A DNA stretch of 64,000 bases, taken from contig CM065805.1 of the NCBI GenBank assembly GCA_033398695.1, positions 76,600,762 through 76,664,761 on the forward strand, written 5' to 3'. This DNA is from Orobanche coerulescens (taxonomy: Eukaryota > Streptophyta > Magnoliopsida > Lamiales > Orobanchaceae). The position numbers and the translations under genes are program-made. Under the pieces are notes generated by a model. It was not told where the DNA came from. It did not search any database and was given only the letters and a program-made list of their open reading frames with translations. Positions 46,440-57,807 of the stretch are shown in pieces. Numbering within the stretch: the first letter of the stretch is position 1; the number at the start of each line of letters is the position of its first letter.

Positions 46440-48049
46440 AACACCCCAAACTAGGCGAATATTACAGTGCCGTGGACCCCCGACTGGGACCCACCAGGCT
46501 AATTAAAATGAGTGAATTACGCAGGGTAAATGTAGTACCGAACCACATTACACAATTAATTACTCCGATGAGGAGTTTCATACAACACACCCAGGATGAT
46601 ACTGAATACAAGTATATTTTATATGGAGATAAAATATACAACACTGAGTGAAATGAATATTCAAACGGACTGTCTGCAGCGGAATAAATGAAGGAAACAT
46701 AAATGACTGAATAAGTGACTGAAAAGACTGGGGCCCCCTTCTAGTATCACTGGGACTCCTCGCCGTCACCGTGCTCTCCCCGTGCTTTAACCTTGCCATG
46801 ACCTGAAAAACAATATCCCCCAACGGGCCGATTACGTAACAACAATCCTTAAGGGTTGAAAATACACAATCATGATATATCTGAAGTTATGAATTATCCT
46901 GTCGAAACATACGCAATCAAACATGCTATATGAATCAACTATCAGTACGGCTCAAAGGAATGGCGCCACACTACGTCCGGGATGGAAATGTGTCCGTGCA
47001 CAATCCACCAACGAGTATCGATCGAATACACGTGTGGTCTTGTACCTAATCAGTCTCACGAAGCCATCAACTCGTGTGCACAGTCCAATGTGAGGCCACC
47101 AACCAACACACGACTATAATGTGCCCGACATGAAAATCCTACACATACCAACCGGCACGCCAGTATGACCCGGAATGCCACAATATAACAAAAGTGACAA
47201 CGAAAATGAATCATGACTTACCAAGATTAAATGATGGTGAAATGAATGACAGCTTAATGAAATGATTGGAACCGCTGCTCTTAGATCGAGGTGATTAATT
47301 GACAATGACAAGTTTTGATACGGTTAATACAATGATGAATGAGTTACGATTATGAATGAACAACATCAAAAGGAATGAATATCCTTTTAACCGAGTAAGA
47401 ATTAACTTACACAATACCGATGAATAATGTCCGTCCACGAACAACGTCCTAAATGAAATGCCGGTCGCTCGAACAACCTTGAATAACACAATTACCAATA
47501 ATCCGATCATTACGCAAATCAAAAATGATCATAACCGACTCAAACGTCGATACAACAATATCCTAACTCGAATATATCGAAACCAACTCCAAGATGAGTA
47601 TTTCAAACCATCAAAACACTTTCAATGATATCAATAATCCCATAGGAATCCACAATTCAAGATTACAACAACGTCAATCGGAAATCCCCAAATTAACTGA
47701 AGTCAACCCCAAGGGTTCTTGATATAAATCCCCAAAATAACCATTTAATCCGTAGGAATATATTTATCCGAGGTAGATAATCCATATATAACATTTTCCA
47801 ATGATAATCCAAGCTTACACGAAGAAATCGGAAGGAAAAACCCGAAAATCCGAAGTTCTAGATCCAAGAGATTAATACCTTTGATTCGATGATAAGGAGA
47901 TGATGAAGTGATGATAATCCAACTCAAAGACTTGAAGATTATGATGGATGATAAAAGCTCGAAGAGAACTCTCCAAAATCGCCCAAATCGCCTAGAACCG
48001 ACGAGAGAATGAGAATAGTTGACAAATGACGAAATCTGGGCTAGACTGT

Positions 48050-48438
48050 CCAATTTATAGCCTCTCCAGGTTAGCGTGCGCTAGCCCTTGTGCGTAGCGT
48101 GCACTAACGAGTAATTTGGATAGTCTAGTACCCACTGTCCGAACACGGTAGCGCGCGCTACGTACCTTTTTGTAGCGTGCGCTACGGCCATACAACTAGC
48201 GTGCGTTAAGACCCATTGTTAGCGTGCGCTAACGAATTATCTGATGCCCAGTACTGGAGTCCAGAAACCTTCTGTCCTCTGATCTGTTCTCGATAGCGTG
48301 CGCTACAACCAACGATTAGCGTGCGCTACTACATCGCTTGCGTACGCTGAAAACCACTCCTAGCGTGCGCTAGGAATAAATTCAATTCAGTCCAGTAGCC
48401 ACTGGACTCCACCTGATCCGACCTTAGCGCGCGCTACA
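48050..48438 (-). promoter_or_regulatory. TE8 left LTR palindrome array and TATA
   Basis: Units of TAGCGTGCGCTA or TAGCGCGCGCTA recur about every 20-60 bp here and continue at 54985-55185, about 15 in total. On the minus strand they precede GGCTATAAATTGG, so they lie upstream of the core promoter. Confidence 0.7.
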
Positions 48439-50013
48439 TGATAAGTGTCAGTTTTGTACACTTATCCATAGTTTGTATCGATAAAATTTACCCATAATTG
48501 AGCTAGTCTACTCGTTTTTTGCTTTTAATTTATTAGTTTTAATAATTTTATTTTTATCGGATGATGATCGGATTAAATAACTGAATTACTCAAGAAACAA
48601 CATGTTTAATAAATATTCTATTTATTGAATTTTGATATATTCATGTTGTAGGGCTTTCCGAGACGAATTCGGCTCTTTCCGATTCAAAATCGAGTTATAT
48701 ATCAAAAGTTATCATCCGAAGAAGATCCGGGCAAAACGCAAAGTCCGAGGGAATTCGGGCTAAAAACGTAACTATCAAAGCTTCAAATGAGCAAATTTAC
48801 GAAGCCACGTTACGGCCGTAACATTCGGGGGTTACGGCCGTAAGTCACCCTAGTTACGGCCGTAACTCCCGAATGTTACGGCCGTAACTCTTGGCAGATT
48901 ACTATGATTTGTCTAATTTTTTATACTTTTGTGTATTATTGAGGGATGGTGGCATTGATCCGATCTAATGTAATAATGCTGTAGTTTTGGAGCTATTAGA
49001 TGACTTTAGGTGTATAAATAGACCCCTTAGATCCTTCATCATTCACCATTCATCTTATAATTTTCCATTTTCTTGTAAACTTTTCTTTTTGTGTGAAGAA
49101 CACACTTGTGTTCTTGAGTGATCTTTGTTAGTGTGGTACAACATATGTTGTTCAGAGAGTTTATTGTTTCTATCTCCTTTATCTACTAAGGAGTTTGGAT
49201 CAATTCTTTCTCTTGATTCAACTAAACATGACCACCAAAGCTTGTAATATGTGTAATAAACCCTTTATGGGCTAAGTTTCTTAAGTTGGGATTATAAACA
49301 AGGTTAGTCATGTTATTTATGTTTGTATAAAGATATATTATGAATTACTTATTATTGTGTGTGATTTTCATTGTTTTAACAATCTTTATTTATTTGGCCA
49401 ATTAATGAAGATATTTATGATCTTCATATGTTTCGAAAGAAAATATGTTTGATTAGATCAAATGATCTTCACTCTAAGTTGTTCTAGGGGATAGAAATAT
49501 ACCCCTAGTCCTTAGATGATTCATTGAGTTATTTTCACAAATCCTAATGCTATGTATTGAAGCCAATCAACATAGAAATATAGTGGATTGATTCAATATG
49601 TAAGGGGCGTTTTATAGTTCGAAAGAGAAACCGTCTTTTTAAGGAAAATCGAATCTACACAACATAATAAGTAAATTCATCTTATGATCTCCAATACATC
49701 TTTTATAACTAATGATGAACTAAGTTTGTAATCCCAACTATTTCATTTTATCGATAATCAATCTATTATTGTTGCTTTCTTTTTATTTCCTTATAATATT
49801 AGAACTATTATTGCAATTTCTTTGCAATTATTAAACCAAACTTTTTAATTGTGTGTTTCACTCATCTTAAGTATCTATAAAAATAGACTAATAGTGTATA
49901 ATTCAAATTATAACATAACTTCCTTGTGGGAACGATAAACCGGACTCAAAAAGTTCACTTTACTACTTGATACGATATCGTGCACTTGCGATAGTTACAC
50001 AAAAAGCGTGTCA
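48439..50013 (+). repeat. TE9 5' LTR
   Basis: 1575 bp. It has four GTTACGGCCGTAAC palindromes (48809-48890), a TATA box gtgtataaatagacc (49010-49024) and short-leader sequence. The partner LTR is 1580 bp and differs mainly by single-base indels in homopolymers. Confidence 0.92.
48809..49024 (+). promoter_or_regulatory. TE9 promoter: GTTACGGCCGTAAC palindromes and TATA
   Basis: Four 14-bp palindromes at about 22-bp spacing, roughly 120 bp upstream of the TATA box at 49012-49020. The array is repeated in the 3' LTR at 53767-53850. Confidence 0.7.
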
Positions 50014-50019
50014 AGTTTT

Positions 50020-50037
50020 TGGCGCCGTTGCCGGGGA
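50020..50037 (+). other. TE9 primer-binding site (tRNA-Asp)
   Basis: TGGCGCCGTTGCCGGGGA lies six bases after the LTR. It is complementary to the 3' end of plant tRNA-Asp and is typical of Athila-like elements. Confidence 0.9.
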
Positions 50038-50265
50038 AGTATAAGTTATATTTGAAATCTTACATTATAAACTATTTTTGTAGGTACAAATTTCTCGACG
50101 TTGTAACTTAGTACTAAATTGTGTTTGTCCGGTCAAGTGGCGGATAACGGTACTCCGTGACTATTAAAGTCGGATTTTTCAGTTTCCCACAACAACTGAC
50201 ATTTGTATATATTTTTTATTTTTTTTAATTATTTTCATTGTCTTTTTATTTTTGTTTTTTTTATC

Positions 50266-50888
50266 ATGGATGAAACATTGTTTAAAATTGAAAAAAGATT
50301 TCCCTTTCTAAGCAAAAATGCAATTTTAAAAATTTACAAGACAAGGCTTGAAAGGATGAGGTTGCTTACTAATAAAAGCATACCTTTTGACATAAGATTC
50401 ATTATCGAAGCCAAAGTAAGAATAGAAGGTGAATTCACAGAAACACCAACTAGATTTTTACGTGGCTTGGAAAAAGTTCATATGCCAAGAAACGACGAGC
50501 AAAGATTCTATCCGTTTGCTATAAATGTGCTAGATGGAACTGTAATGCAAAATGTCGATCTTTAGGAATTCCATCTACAAACAGAGAAGATAAAATTCAG
50601 TTCATTAATGATGGTCTGAATAAGGAGAATTTAGATAATATCGAAATTTCTCTTGACACGCATCCTAGTGGACTTGTGTATTACGGAATTCAATGTTTGT
50701 GGAATAAATTCAAACCAGAATATGAACAACGTCTTGGGAATCTGACGTTAAAAGACCCTGTTTGCCAATTTGTAAGAAAATTGGATGGGAAGCTTCTCCC
50801 CGACTCATAGAAGGCGTTTAGGCCGTTTCTGAACGTAAAATCAGAGGAAGATGTGAGCCACAATCACAACTACTGTACATACGCGTAA
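50266..50888 (+). pseudogene. Unrecognised ORF in the gag position of TE9
   Basis: A start at 50266 (MDETLFKIEKRFPFLSKN) gives about 99 residues to a TAG at 50563. A frame change there continues openly through GIPSTNREDKIQFINDGLNK and SGLVYYGIQCLWNKFKPEYE to a TAG near 50810 and then to 50888. The protein would be basic and about 200 residues long. I do not recognise the family: it has no zinc knuckle and no WW-D motif of the other Gags here. It may be a diverged Gag or a second captured gene. Confidence 0.5.
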
Positions 50889-51034
50889 GTATCTTTTATT
50901 TTTGTCGTGTGGTGAGATTTTCTGAATAAAAAAATTGTGATACGCGATAAAAGCTTTCATTATTCTATTGAGTAGTTGAAGCACAATCAAACGCAATCAC
51001 AAACTTGTTAAACAATTTTTATCTTCTTTTTCTT

Positions 51035-51048
51035 CTATAAATAAACTT
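51035..51048 (+). promoter_or_regulatory. TATA-like box before the TE9 LOG copy
   Basis: CTATAAATAAAC lies about 90 bp upstream of the LOG start codon and is followed by a CT-rich leader, as in a plant gene promoter. Confidence 0.5.
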
Positions 51049-51128
51049 TCTACTGGTTTCTTTCATTCATCCCTCAAACTTGCACTTTTCTCTGTTTCTC
51101 TCTTAAAAAATTTTTTTTCTTTTCAAAA

Positions 51129-51706
51129 ATGGAGTCATCATCTTCAACAAAAAAATTTTACACAGTCTGCATTTTTGGTGGATCTAGTTGTGGAAAAGTG
51201 GCATGCTTCATCAAGCGACCCACAACTTGGGTCGTACCTTAGGAGAAAAATGCATTCATGTAGTTTACGGAGGAGGAAGTTTAGGATTAATGGGACGAGC
51301 CGTACGCCTATATGGAAGGAGTAAGAGTGTTGGGAGTAATCCCAAAACCTCCGGGCCGAAAGTAAAATCACCGGTCAACTATTGGAGATGAGTTTAGATC
51401 TGTGAATATGCAAGATCGCATAACTCACATGATAAACAATTCTGGCGCCTTTATCGCCCTTCCCGGTGGTTTTGGCACCCTTGAGGAACTTTTTCATGTG
51501 GTTACCAGAGCTACTAAATGTTCATCAAAACCAATAGGAGTGCTTAATGTCAATGGTTTCTTTGATGGTTTACCTGTCTTTCATCGACTACTCTTTGAAA
51601 AGGGCTTTATTTCCGAGCGTGCAAAACAAATCATAGTCGTTGCAACAACACCGTAAGAACTAATCGAAAACTCAATGAATTTGTTCCTCAACCAGATCCA
51701 CTCTAG
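51129..51706 (+). pseudogene. LOG-like: LOG cytokinin-activating gene copy, intronless, in TE9
   Basis: LOG converts cytokinin nucleotides to free active bases. From the start at 51129 the reading goes MESSSSTKKFYTVCIFGGSS, then in another frame GRTLGEKCIHVVYGGGSLGL, VRVLGVIPKPPGRK, and from 51402 MQDRITHMINNSGAFIALPG, with the signature PGGFGTLEE kept, then KPIGVLNVNGFFDGL and EKGFISERAKQIIVVATTP. Family sequence runs from N- to C-terminus (about 190 codons, close to the usual 210-220) without introns, although plant LOG genes normally have several. At least three frameshifts and a stop (TAA near 51654, where family members have Glu) break it. It reads in the same direction as TE9. Confidence 0.88.
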
Positions 51707-51709
51707 CTA

Positions 51710-52275
51710 AAATTATGCAGGTAGAAGATTTTACCATGAGAAAACGAAAAGTAGATTCATTCCTCTCCTTTGATAACCCATGTCGGACCCCTTGTATTTT
51801 TACTTTTTGTCGTGTGTAATAATCGTGCTAAATGATGGCGGCTTAAGGAGTTTCTTCTTGATCTCTTGACGCGCATCTATTCACGATTTATGTATTTTTA
51901 TTTCATTATTGTAATGTTTATTTCGTGTTTTGCTTTTATAAAAACTTTGATGGCGCGTAAGGCGACTCTTCGGACTTTCTTGATGCGCATCTAAAAATTA
52001 TGTTATACTTACGAGTATATTTTATTTTCTTTGTGTGTGCCTCGTATATTTATTCTCTTGCATTCTAAAAGGCGTTAGGCTCGGACATCAACTTTCTTAA
52101 CAGGAGTATTCGCTTTTCGCATTGATTTTTATTTTATTTTTAAACTGAGGACAGTTTTATTTTCAAGTTTGGGGGTGGTTTGTTTTAGTATTTTGGTGTG
52201 TTGTAATTTTGGTGTGGTTTGTTTAATAATTTTGGTGTGTTTTGGTTGATTTGGTTATTTGCCTTAATTTTTTTT

Positions 52276-52306
<31 letters not shown>

Positions 52307-52620
52307 TTATAGTATTTTGATTTTTGAGATTTTTAGATCTGGCCATAACACCAATAAATTAGCTATATACAAACTTCTAAAATCGTTTTAACCGGTAAAA
52401 AAAAATTGTATATTCCAAAATTTTTTGAGCCTTAATCTCTCTTTCCAAGCCTTGTAATTATCATATAAAATCGAGTCATTCGTTACCTTGAGAAAAGAAG
52501 AATCAATTGGTTGATGAAAAATAAAACTGAAATTTACTTAATTTGTGGAGTTTTTGATTTTTCATGCTTAACTAAAAAATGATTTTCTGCAAAAATTCTA
52601 TTCCCTAAAAAAAGGAGTCA
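51710..52620 (+). other. TE9 non-coding region with Athila-like G-rich motif
   Basis: AT-rich, with an internal caagtttgggggtgg motif (52166-52180) resembling a second PPT, ttttggtgtg repeats (52190-52250) and a (TA)n run (52276-52312). No gene is seen. Confidence 0.6.
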
Positions 52621-52623
52621 TTG

Positions 52624-52927
52624 GTGAAAAGAGCTACACGTTAGCAAATAACGGTGTGAAAGCTATCACCTAAAAAAATAAATGACGAAAAGGAGAAGTG
52701 TTGAGCGGAACACCGCCTAATTTTGGAAGTCTTAAATTTTGCGAAAAATAAAGGACTAACCATTGTTGGTGCGTAGGTGCCGTCTCGAAAAATTGGTGAA
52801 AAGAGCTACACGTTAGCAAATAACGGTGTGAAAGCTATCACCTTTTACGAAAGAAAAATAATGAGATAGAAATTGTGTTAGTGAAAAGAGCTACACGTTA
52901 GCAAATAACGGTGTGAAAGCTATCACT
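52624..52927 (+). repeat. TE9 triple 47-bp hairpin direct repeat
   Basis: Near-identical 47-bp units at 52624-52670, 52795-52842 and 52880-52926, from gtgaaaagagctacac to gtgtgaaagctatcac. Each unit is an imperfect inverted repeat (GGTGA/TCACC, AGCT/AGCT, CAC-GTTA/TAAC-GTG around a gcaaa loop). The spacers of about 125 and 38 bp are unrelated to each other. Confidence 0.85.
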
Positions 52928-52929
52928 AA

Positions 52930-53393
52930 AAGGGATATAGTTTATGAGCATTTGAATTAATTAGCAACAATTTCAATACACTCAATTTTGTAAAAATCAC
53001 AATATTTGATGACGCCAATGAAATTCTTCTTCATATTGAGTCGAAAAATAAACGAGTGATCGAGAGCAACCATTAAAGGGAGTCGTGTGTATCACGAGTG
53101 GGAAAGAAATAATCAACCTTTTGGGGAAAACCTTACATTTTGGAATTACAAAATAAAAACCGTGTTTTAACTTCAAAAACATTAGTAGATTTATTTTGAA
53201 TCTTGATTCATTTCTATCTACTGTATTAAGCTGGTTGTTGTTTATTAATGGCATTTTGATCTCCTTTTCTCTTTTTATATTTTAATTTATGTGTGTATTA
53301 ATTTTCTTATTTTTATTTATTTTTATTTTTATTTTTGGAGTGTGAATAATAAAGATTCTTGCTCGGGACTAGCAAGAATTCAAGTTTGGGGTG
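52930..53393 (+). other. TE9 3' untranslated region and PPT
   Basis: AT-rich sequence ending in agcaagaattcaagtttggggtg, the purine-rich tract before the 3' LTR. The minus-strand frame at 52997-53254 has no family similarity. Confidence 0.65.
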
Positions 53394-54973
53394 TGATAAG
53401 TGTCGCTTTGTACACTTATCCATAGTTTGTATCGATAAAATTTACCCATAATTGAGCTAGTCTACTCGTTTTTGCTTTTAATTTATTAGTTTTAATAATT
53501 TTATTTTTATCGGATGATGATCGGATTAAATAACTGAATTACTCAAGAAACAACATGTTTAATAAATATTCTATTTATTGAATTTTGATATATTCATGTT
53601 GTAGGGCTTTCCGAGACGAATTCGGCAGTCTTTCCGGATTCAAAATCAGAGTTATATATCAAAAGTTATCATCCGAAGAAGATCTGGGGCAAAAACGCAA
53701 AGTCTGAGGAATTCAGGGCTAAAAACGTAACTATCAAAGCTTCAAATGAGCAAATTTACGAAGCCACGTTACGGCCGTAACATTCAGGGGTTACGGCCGT
53801 AAGTCACCCTAGTTACGGCCGTAACTCCTGAATGTTACGGCCGTAACTCTTGGCAGATTACTATGATTTGTCTAATTTTTTATACTTTTTGTGTATTATT
53901 GAGGGGATGGCTGGCATTGATCCGATCTAATGTAATAATGCTGTAGTTTTGGAGCTATTAGATGACTTTAGGTGTATAAATAGACCCCTTAGATCCTTCA
54001 TCATTCACCATTCATCTTATAATTTTCCATTTTCTTGTAAACTTTTCTTTTTGTGTGAAGAACACACTTGTGTTCTTGAGTGATCTTTGTTAGTGTGGTA
54101 CAACATATGTTGTTCAGAGAGTTTATTGTTTCTATCTCCTTTATCTACTAAGGGAGTTAGGATCAATTCTTTCTCTTGATTCAACTAAACATGACCACCA
54201 AAGCTTGTAATATGTGTAATAAACCCTTTATGGGCTAAGTTTCTTAAGTTGGGATTATAAACAAGGTTAGTCATGTTATTTATGTTTGTATAAAGATATA
54301 TTATGAATTACTTATTATTGTGTGTGATTTTCATTGTTTTAACAATCTTTATTTATTTGGCCAATTAATGAAGATATTTATGATCTTCATATGTTTCAAA
54401 GAAAATATGTTTGATTAGATCAAATGATCTTCACTCTAAGTTGTTCTAGGGGATAGAAATATACCCCTAGTCCTTAGATGATTCATTGAGTTATTTTCAC
54501 AAATCCTAATGCTATGTATTGAAGCCAATCAACATAGAAATATAGTGGATTGATTCAATATGTAAGGGCGTTTATAGTTCGAAAGAGAAACCGTCTTTTT
54601 AAGGAAAATCGAATCTACACAACATAATAAGTAAATTCATCTTATGATCTCCAATACATCTTTTATAACTAATGACGAACTAAGTTTGTAATCCCAACTA
54701 TTTCATTTTATCGATAATCAATCTATTATTATTGCTTTCTTTTTATTTCCTTATAATATTAGAACTATTATTGCAATTTCTTTGCAATTATTAAACCAAA
54801 CTTTTTAATTGTGTGTTTCACTCATCTTAAGTATCTATAAAAATAGACTAATAGTGTATAATTCAAATTATAACATAACTTCCTTGTGGGATCGATAAAC
54901 CGGACTCAAAAAGTTCACTTTACTACTTGATACGATATCGTGCACTTGCGATAGTTACACAAAAAGCGTGTCA
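53394..54973 (+). repeat. TE9 3' LTR
   Basis: 1580 bp, near-identical to 48439-50013, with the palindromes at 53767-53850 and the TATA box at about 53975-53985. The TSD ctaca follows. Confidence 0.92.
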
Positions 54974-55410
54974 CTACACCGACTGCATAGCGTGCGCTAC
55001 TCCGGATCACTAGCGCGCGCTACTTACCATTCGTAGCGTGCGCTACCTACAATCCCAACTGCAGTCCAGTGCCTTCTGGACTGCCTGCTCAACTTCTCTA
55101 GCGTGCGCTAGTGTTGAGAGGTGGCGTGCGCTACCAATACTCAATTAGTGCATGCTAAAAAGAGTACGTAGCGTGCGCTACTCCTCACACACAGCACACT
55201 AAGAAATGGCAATGACGGTAAACACCGCACGATTCTCCAATTAGATTGATGATGAATGATGATTGATACACGATACAATTACTCTGAACGGTGTACACAA
55301 TGATTGAATATGAATGACAATTGATCATTAACGAGTGAAATTACTGAGTGATAATGACCGAATGATAAATACTGAATGATAATTACTGAATTACAACCGG
55401 GTATTACATA

Positions 55411-55443
55411 CACCCCCCTTAAAAGAGTTTCGTCCCCGAAACT
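55411..55443 (-). other. TE8 polypurine tract and stem-loop
   Basis: On the minus strand AGTTTCGGGGACGAAACT (complement of 55426-55443) precedes a purine-rich tract ending in aaggggggtg next to the LTR. Confidence 0.75.
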
Positions 55444-57475
55444 AAGGGTCAAACAATTCGGGATAACTCTCCCGCATACTATCCTCGGTTTCCCAAGTAG
55501 CCTCTTCGACTCCGTGTCTAGACCACTGAATTTTTACCAAATGAATCGTCTTGTTCCTCAACTGTTTGATTCGCCGCTCTAAAACTCGTATAGGACGTTC
55601 CTCATATGAATGATCATCGGCGATCTCGATTTCATCGAACTGAAGTACGTGACTCGGGTCGGCAACATACTTCCGCAACTGAGATACGTGAAACACATTA
55701 TGAATTCGGCTCAACGCCGGAGGTAAAGCCAATCGGTAAGCTAACTCGCCTACTCGATCCAGAATCTCAAATGGTCCAATGAATCTCGGACTCAACTTAC
55801 CCCTCTTCCCAAAACGGAAGATACCACGACTTGGGGAGACCTTGACCAAAACATGGTCACCCGCCTCGAACTCTAACGTTCGACGACGATTATCTGCATA
55901 CGATTTCGCCGACTCGGCGGTCAACAAACGACTCCTGATCAGAGCTACCTTCTCACGGGCGGCTATAAGCATATCGGGCTCGGTGCCGATTGATTCTGAT
56001 AGGTCATCCCAACACAAGAGAGATCAACAACGACGACCATACAAGGCTTCGTAAGGTGCCATCTTAATCGAAGCATGCCAACTATTATTATACGTGAACT
56101 CGATCAATGGTAGTTGGGCTTCCCAATCGTCTTTCCAATCGAGGACGCATGCCCTCAACATGTCCTCTAAGGTCTGAATAGTCCTCTCTGATTGTCCGTC
56201 GGACTGAGGATGAAAAGCGGTACTGAGATTAAGCTGAGTTCCCATAGCACGATGAACTGATTTCCAAAAATGAGACACAAATCGGCCGTCACGATCGGAA
56301 ACGATACTTTTAGGAGTACCGTGCAATCTCACTATCTCCTTGATGAACAACTGGGCCAGTCTCTCGGGACCCCACGTATCCTTGATTTCAAGGAAATGAG
56401 CCGATTTAGATAAGCGGTCCACAATTACCCAGATCGTATTCATGCCACGACGACTCGTCGGCAAACTCGTGATGAAATCCATAGAAATGTCTTCCCACTT
56501 CCATTCTGGAATAGGGAGAGGTTTCAGCATGCCCGCCGGTCGCTGATGTTCAATCTTAACTTGTTGACAAGTTAAGCATCTCGAAACAAATTCCGCGACT
56601 TCTCGTTTGATATTACTCCACCAGTAGTTTTGTTTCAAGTCCTTGTACATTTTGCTAGACCCCGGATGAACAGAATAAGGGGTAGCATGAGCTTCTTTCA
56701 AAATCGAGTTTTTCAACTCGCTATTCGCCGGTACGCATAACCGATTCTTAAAATGCAGAAGTCCATCCTCGTGAACCACAAATCCGGGGGCTTTCCCCTG
56801 GGTCACATCCTCTCGAATGCGTAACAAAAATGGGTCCACACCCTGATTCTCCCTGATCGCCTCCTCAAGTGACGACGAAAACTCCAACGTACAAAGTTGC
56901 CCTTGTACTCGCTGTAACCAGACCTCGATCTCGGGTCTCAGAAATTCCTGCTGAAGTTCCTTCTGAACTGTTAATCGAGCAAGCATCTGCTCCTGAACGG
57001 ACTTACAACTCAAGGCGTCGGCGACAACGTTCGCCTTGCCCGGGTGGTAAAGGATCTCGATATCATAATCTTTGATTAGTTCCAACCACCGTCTCTGTCG
57101 CATATTTAACTCCTTCTGAGTAAATATATACTTTAAACTCTTATGATCGGTGAATATCTGACAGGTAATGCCATAAAGGTAATGACGCCAAATCTTCAAA
57201 GCGAACACCACGGCTGCTAGCTCCAGGTCGTGGGTCGGATAATTGACCTCGTAAGGTCTCAATTGCCGCGAAGCATAAGCAATAACCTTCCCATTCTGCA
57301 TGAGTACACATCCGAGACCCTGCCCGGACGCATCACTATAGACCACAAATCCTTCCATCCCCTGCGGCAAGGAAAGAACAGGTGCTGAAGTTAACCGGCT
57401 CTTGAGTTCCTCAAAACTCTGTTGACACGCGTCGGACCACGTGTATTTCTTATCTTTTCGTAAGAGATTCGTCAT
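55442..57475 (-). pseudogene. TE8 RNase H, integrase and chromodomain
   Basis: One reading frame with a single in-frame TGA near 56024. RNase H ([33 protein letters not shown]), HHCC ([18 protein letters not shown] ... [12 protein letters not shown]), DDE core ([39 protein letters not shown]) and C-terminal chromodomain (LVKIQWSRHGVEEATWETE). The layout is that of plant chromoviruses. The part is intact enough to serve as the pol reference for TE6 and TE11. Confidence 0.93.
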
Positions 57476-57496
57476 GGGTTGAGCGATTTTAGAAAA

Positions 57497-57790
57497 TCAT
57501 TCCATAAATCGCCGATAATAACCCGCTAATCCGAGGAAACTTCGGATTTCCTTAACATTCTTCGGAGGTAGCCAATCTCGAATAGCCTCCGTCTTCTGAG
57601 GATCGACACGAACTCCGTCTGATGAAATTACATGTCCGAGAAACGTCACCTCGGACATCCAGAACTCACATTTGGAAAACTTCCCATAAAGTTGTTCTCG
57701 TCTCAACACGTCGAGAACTTGATGAAGGTGAGACTCGTGTTCCTCCCGGTCACGAGAATAAATCAAAATGTCATCAATGAAGACAACCAC
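57497..57790 (-). pseudogene. TE8 reverse transcriptase, catalytic part
   Basis: [20 protein letters not shown] carries the two catalytic aspartates, followed by [14 protein letters not shown] and the connection region [16 protein letters not shown] at about 57494 separates it from RNase H in the same frame. Confidence 0.9.
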
Positions 57791-57807
57791 GAACTGATCC
57801 AGATAGT

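Larger units (their letters stand above)
48439..54973 (+). mobile_element. TE9: LTR retrotransposon with tRNA-Asp primer site carrying a LOG retrocopy
   Basis: LTRs 48439-50013 and 53394-54973 (TGATAAGTGT ... GCGTGTCA), TSD ctaca (48434-48438, 54974-54978). The uninterrupted target is visible in the other TE8 LTR near 62640. The tRNA-Asp PBS and the CAAGTTTGGGG purine tract resemble plant Athila/Tat-type Ty3/gypsy elements. The internal region is only 3.4 kb and has no recognisable protease, RT or integrase, so it is non-autonomous. It holds an unrecognised gag-position frame, a LOG copy and a triple hairpin repeat. Confidence 0.9.
46437..55408 (-). repeat. TE8 left LTR (biological 3' LTR), split by TE9
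   Basis: Highly similar to 60643-63077. The TAGCGTGCGCTA palindrome array spans 48065-48438 and 54979-55185 and is interrupted by TE9. The TATA-like box is the complement of about 48050-48062. Confidence 0.92.
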
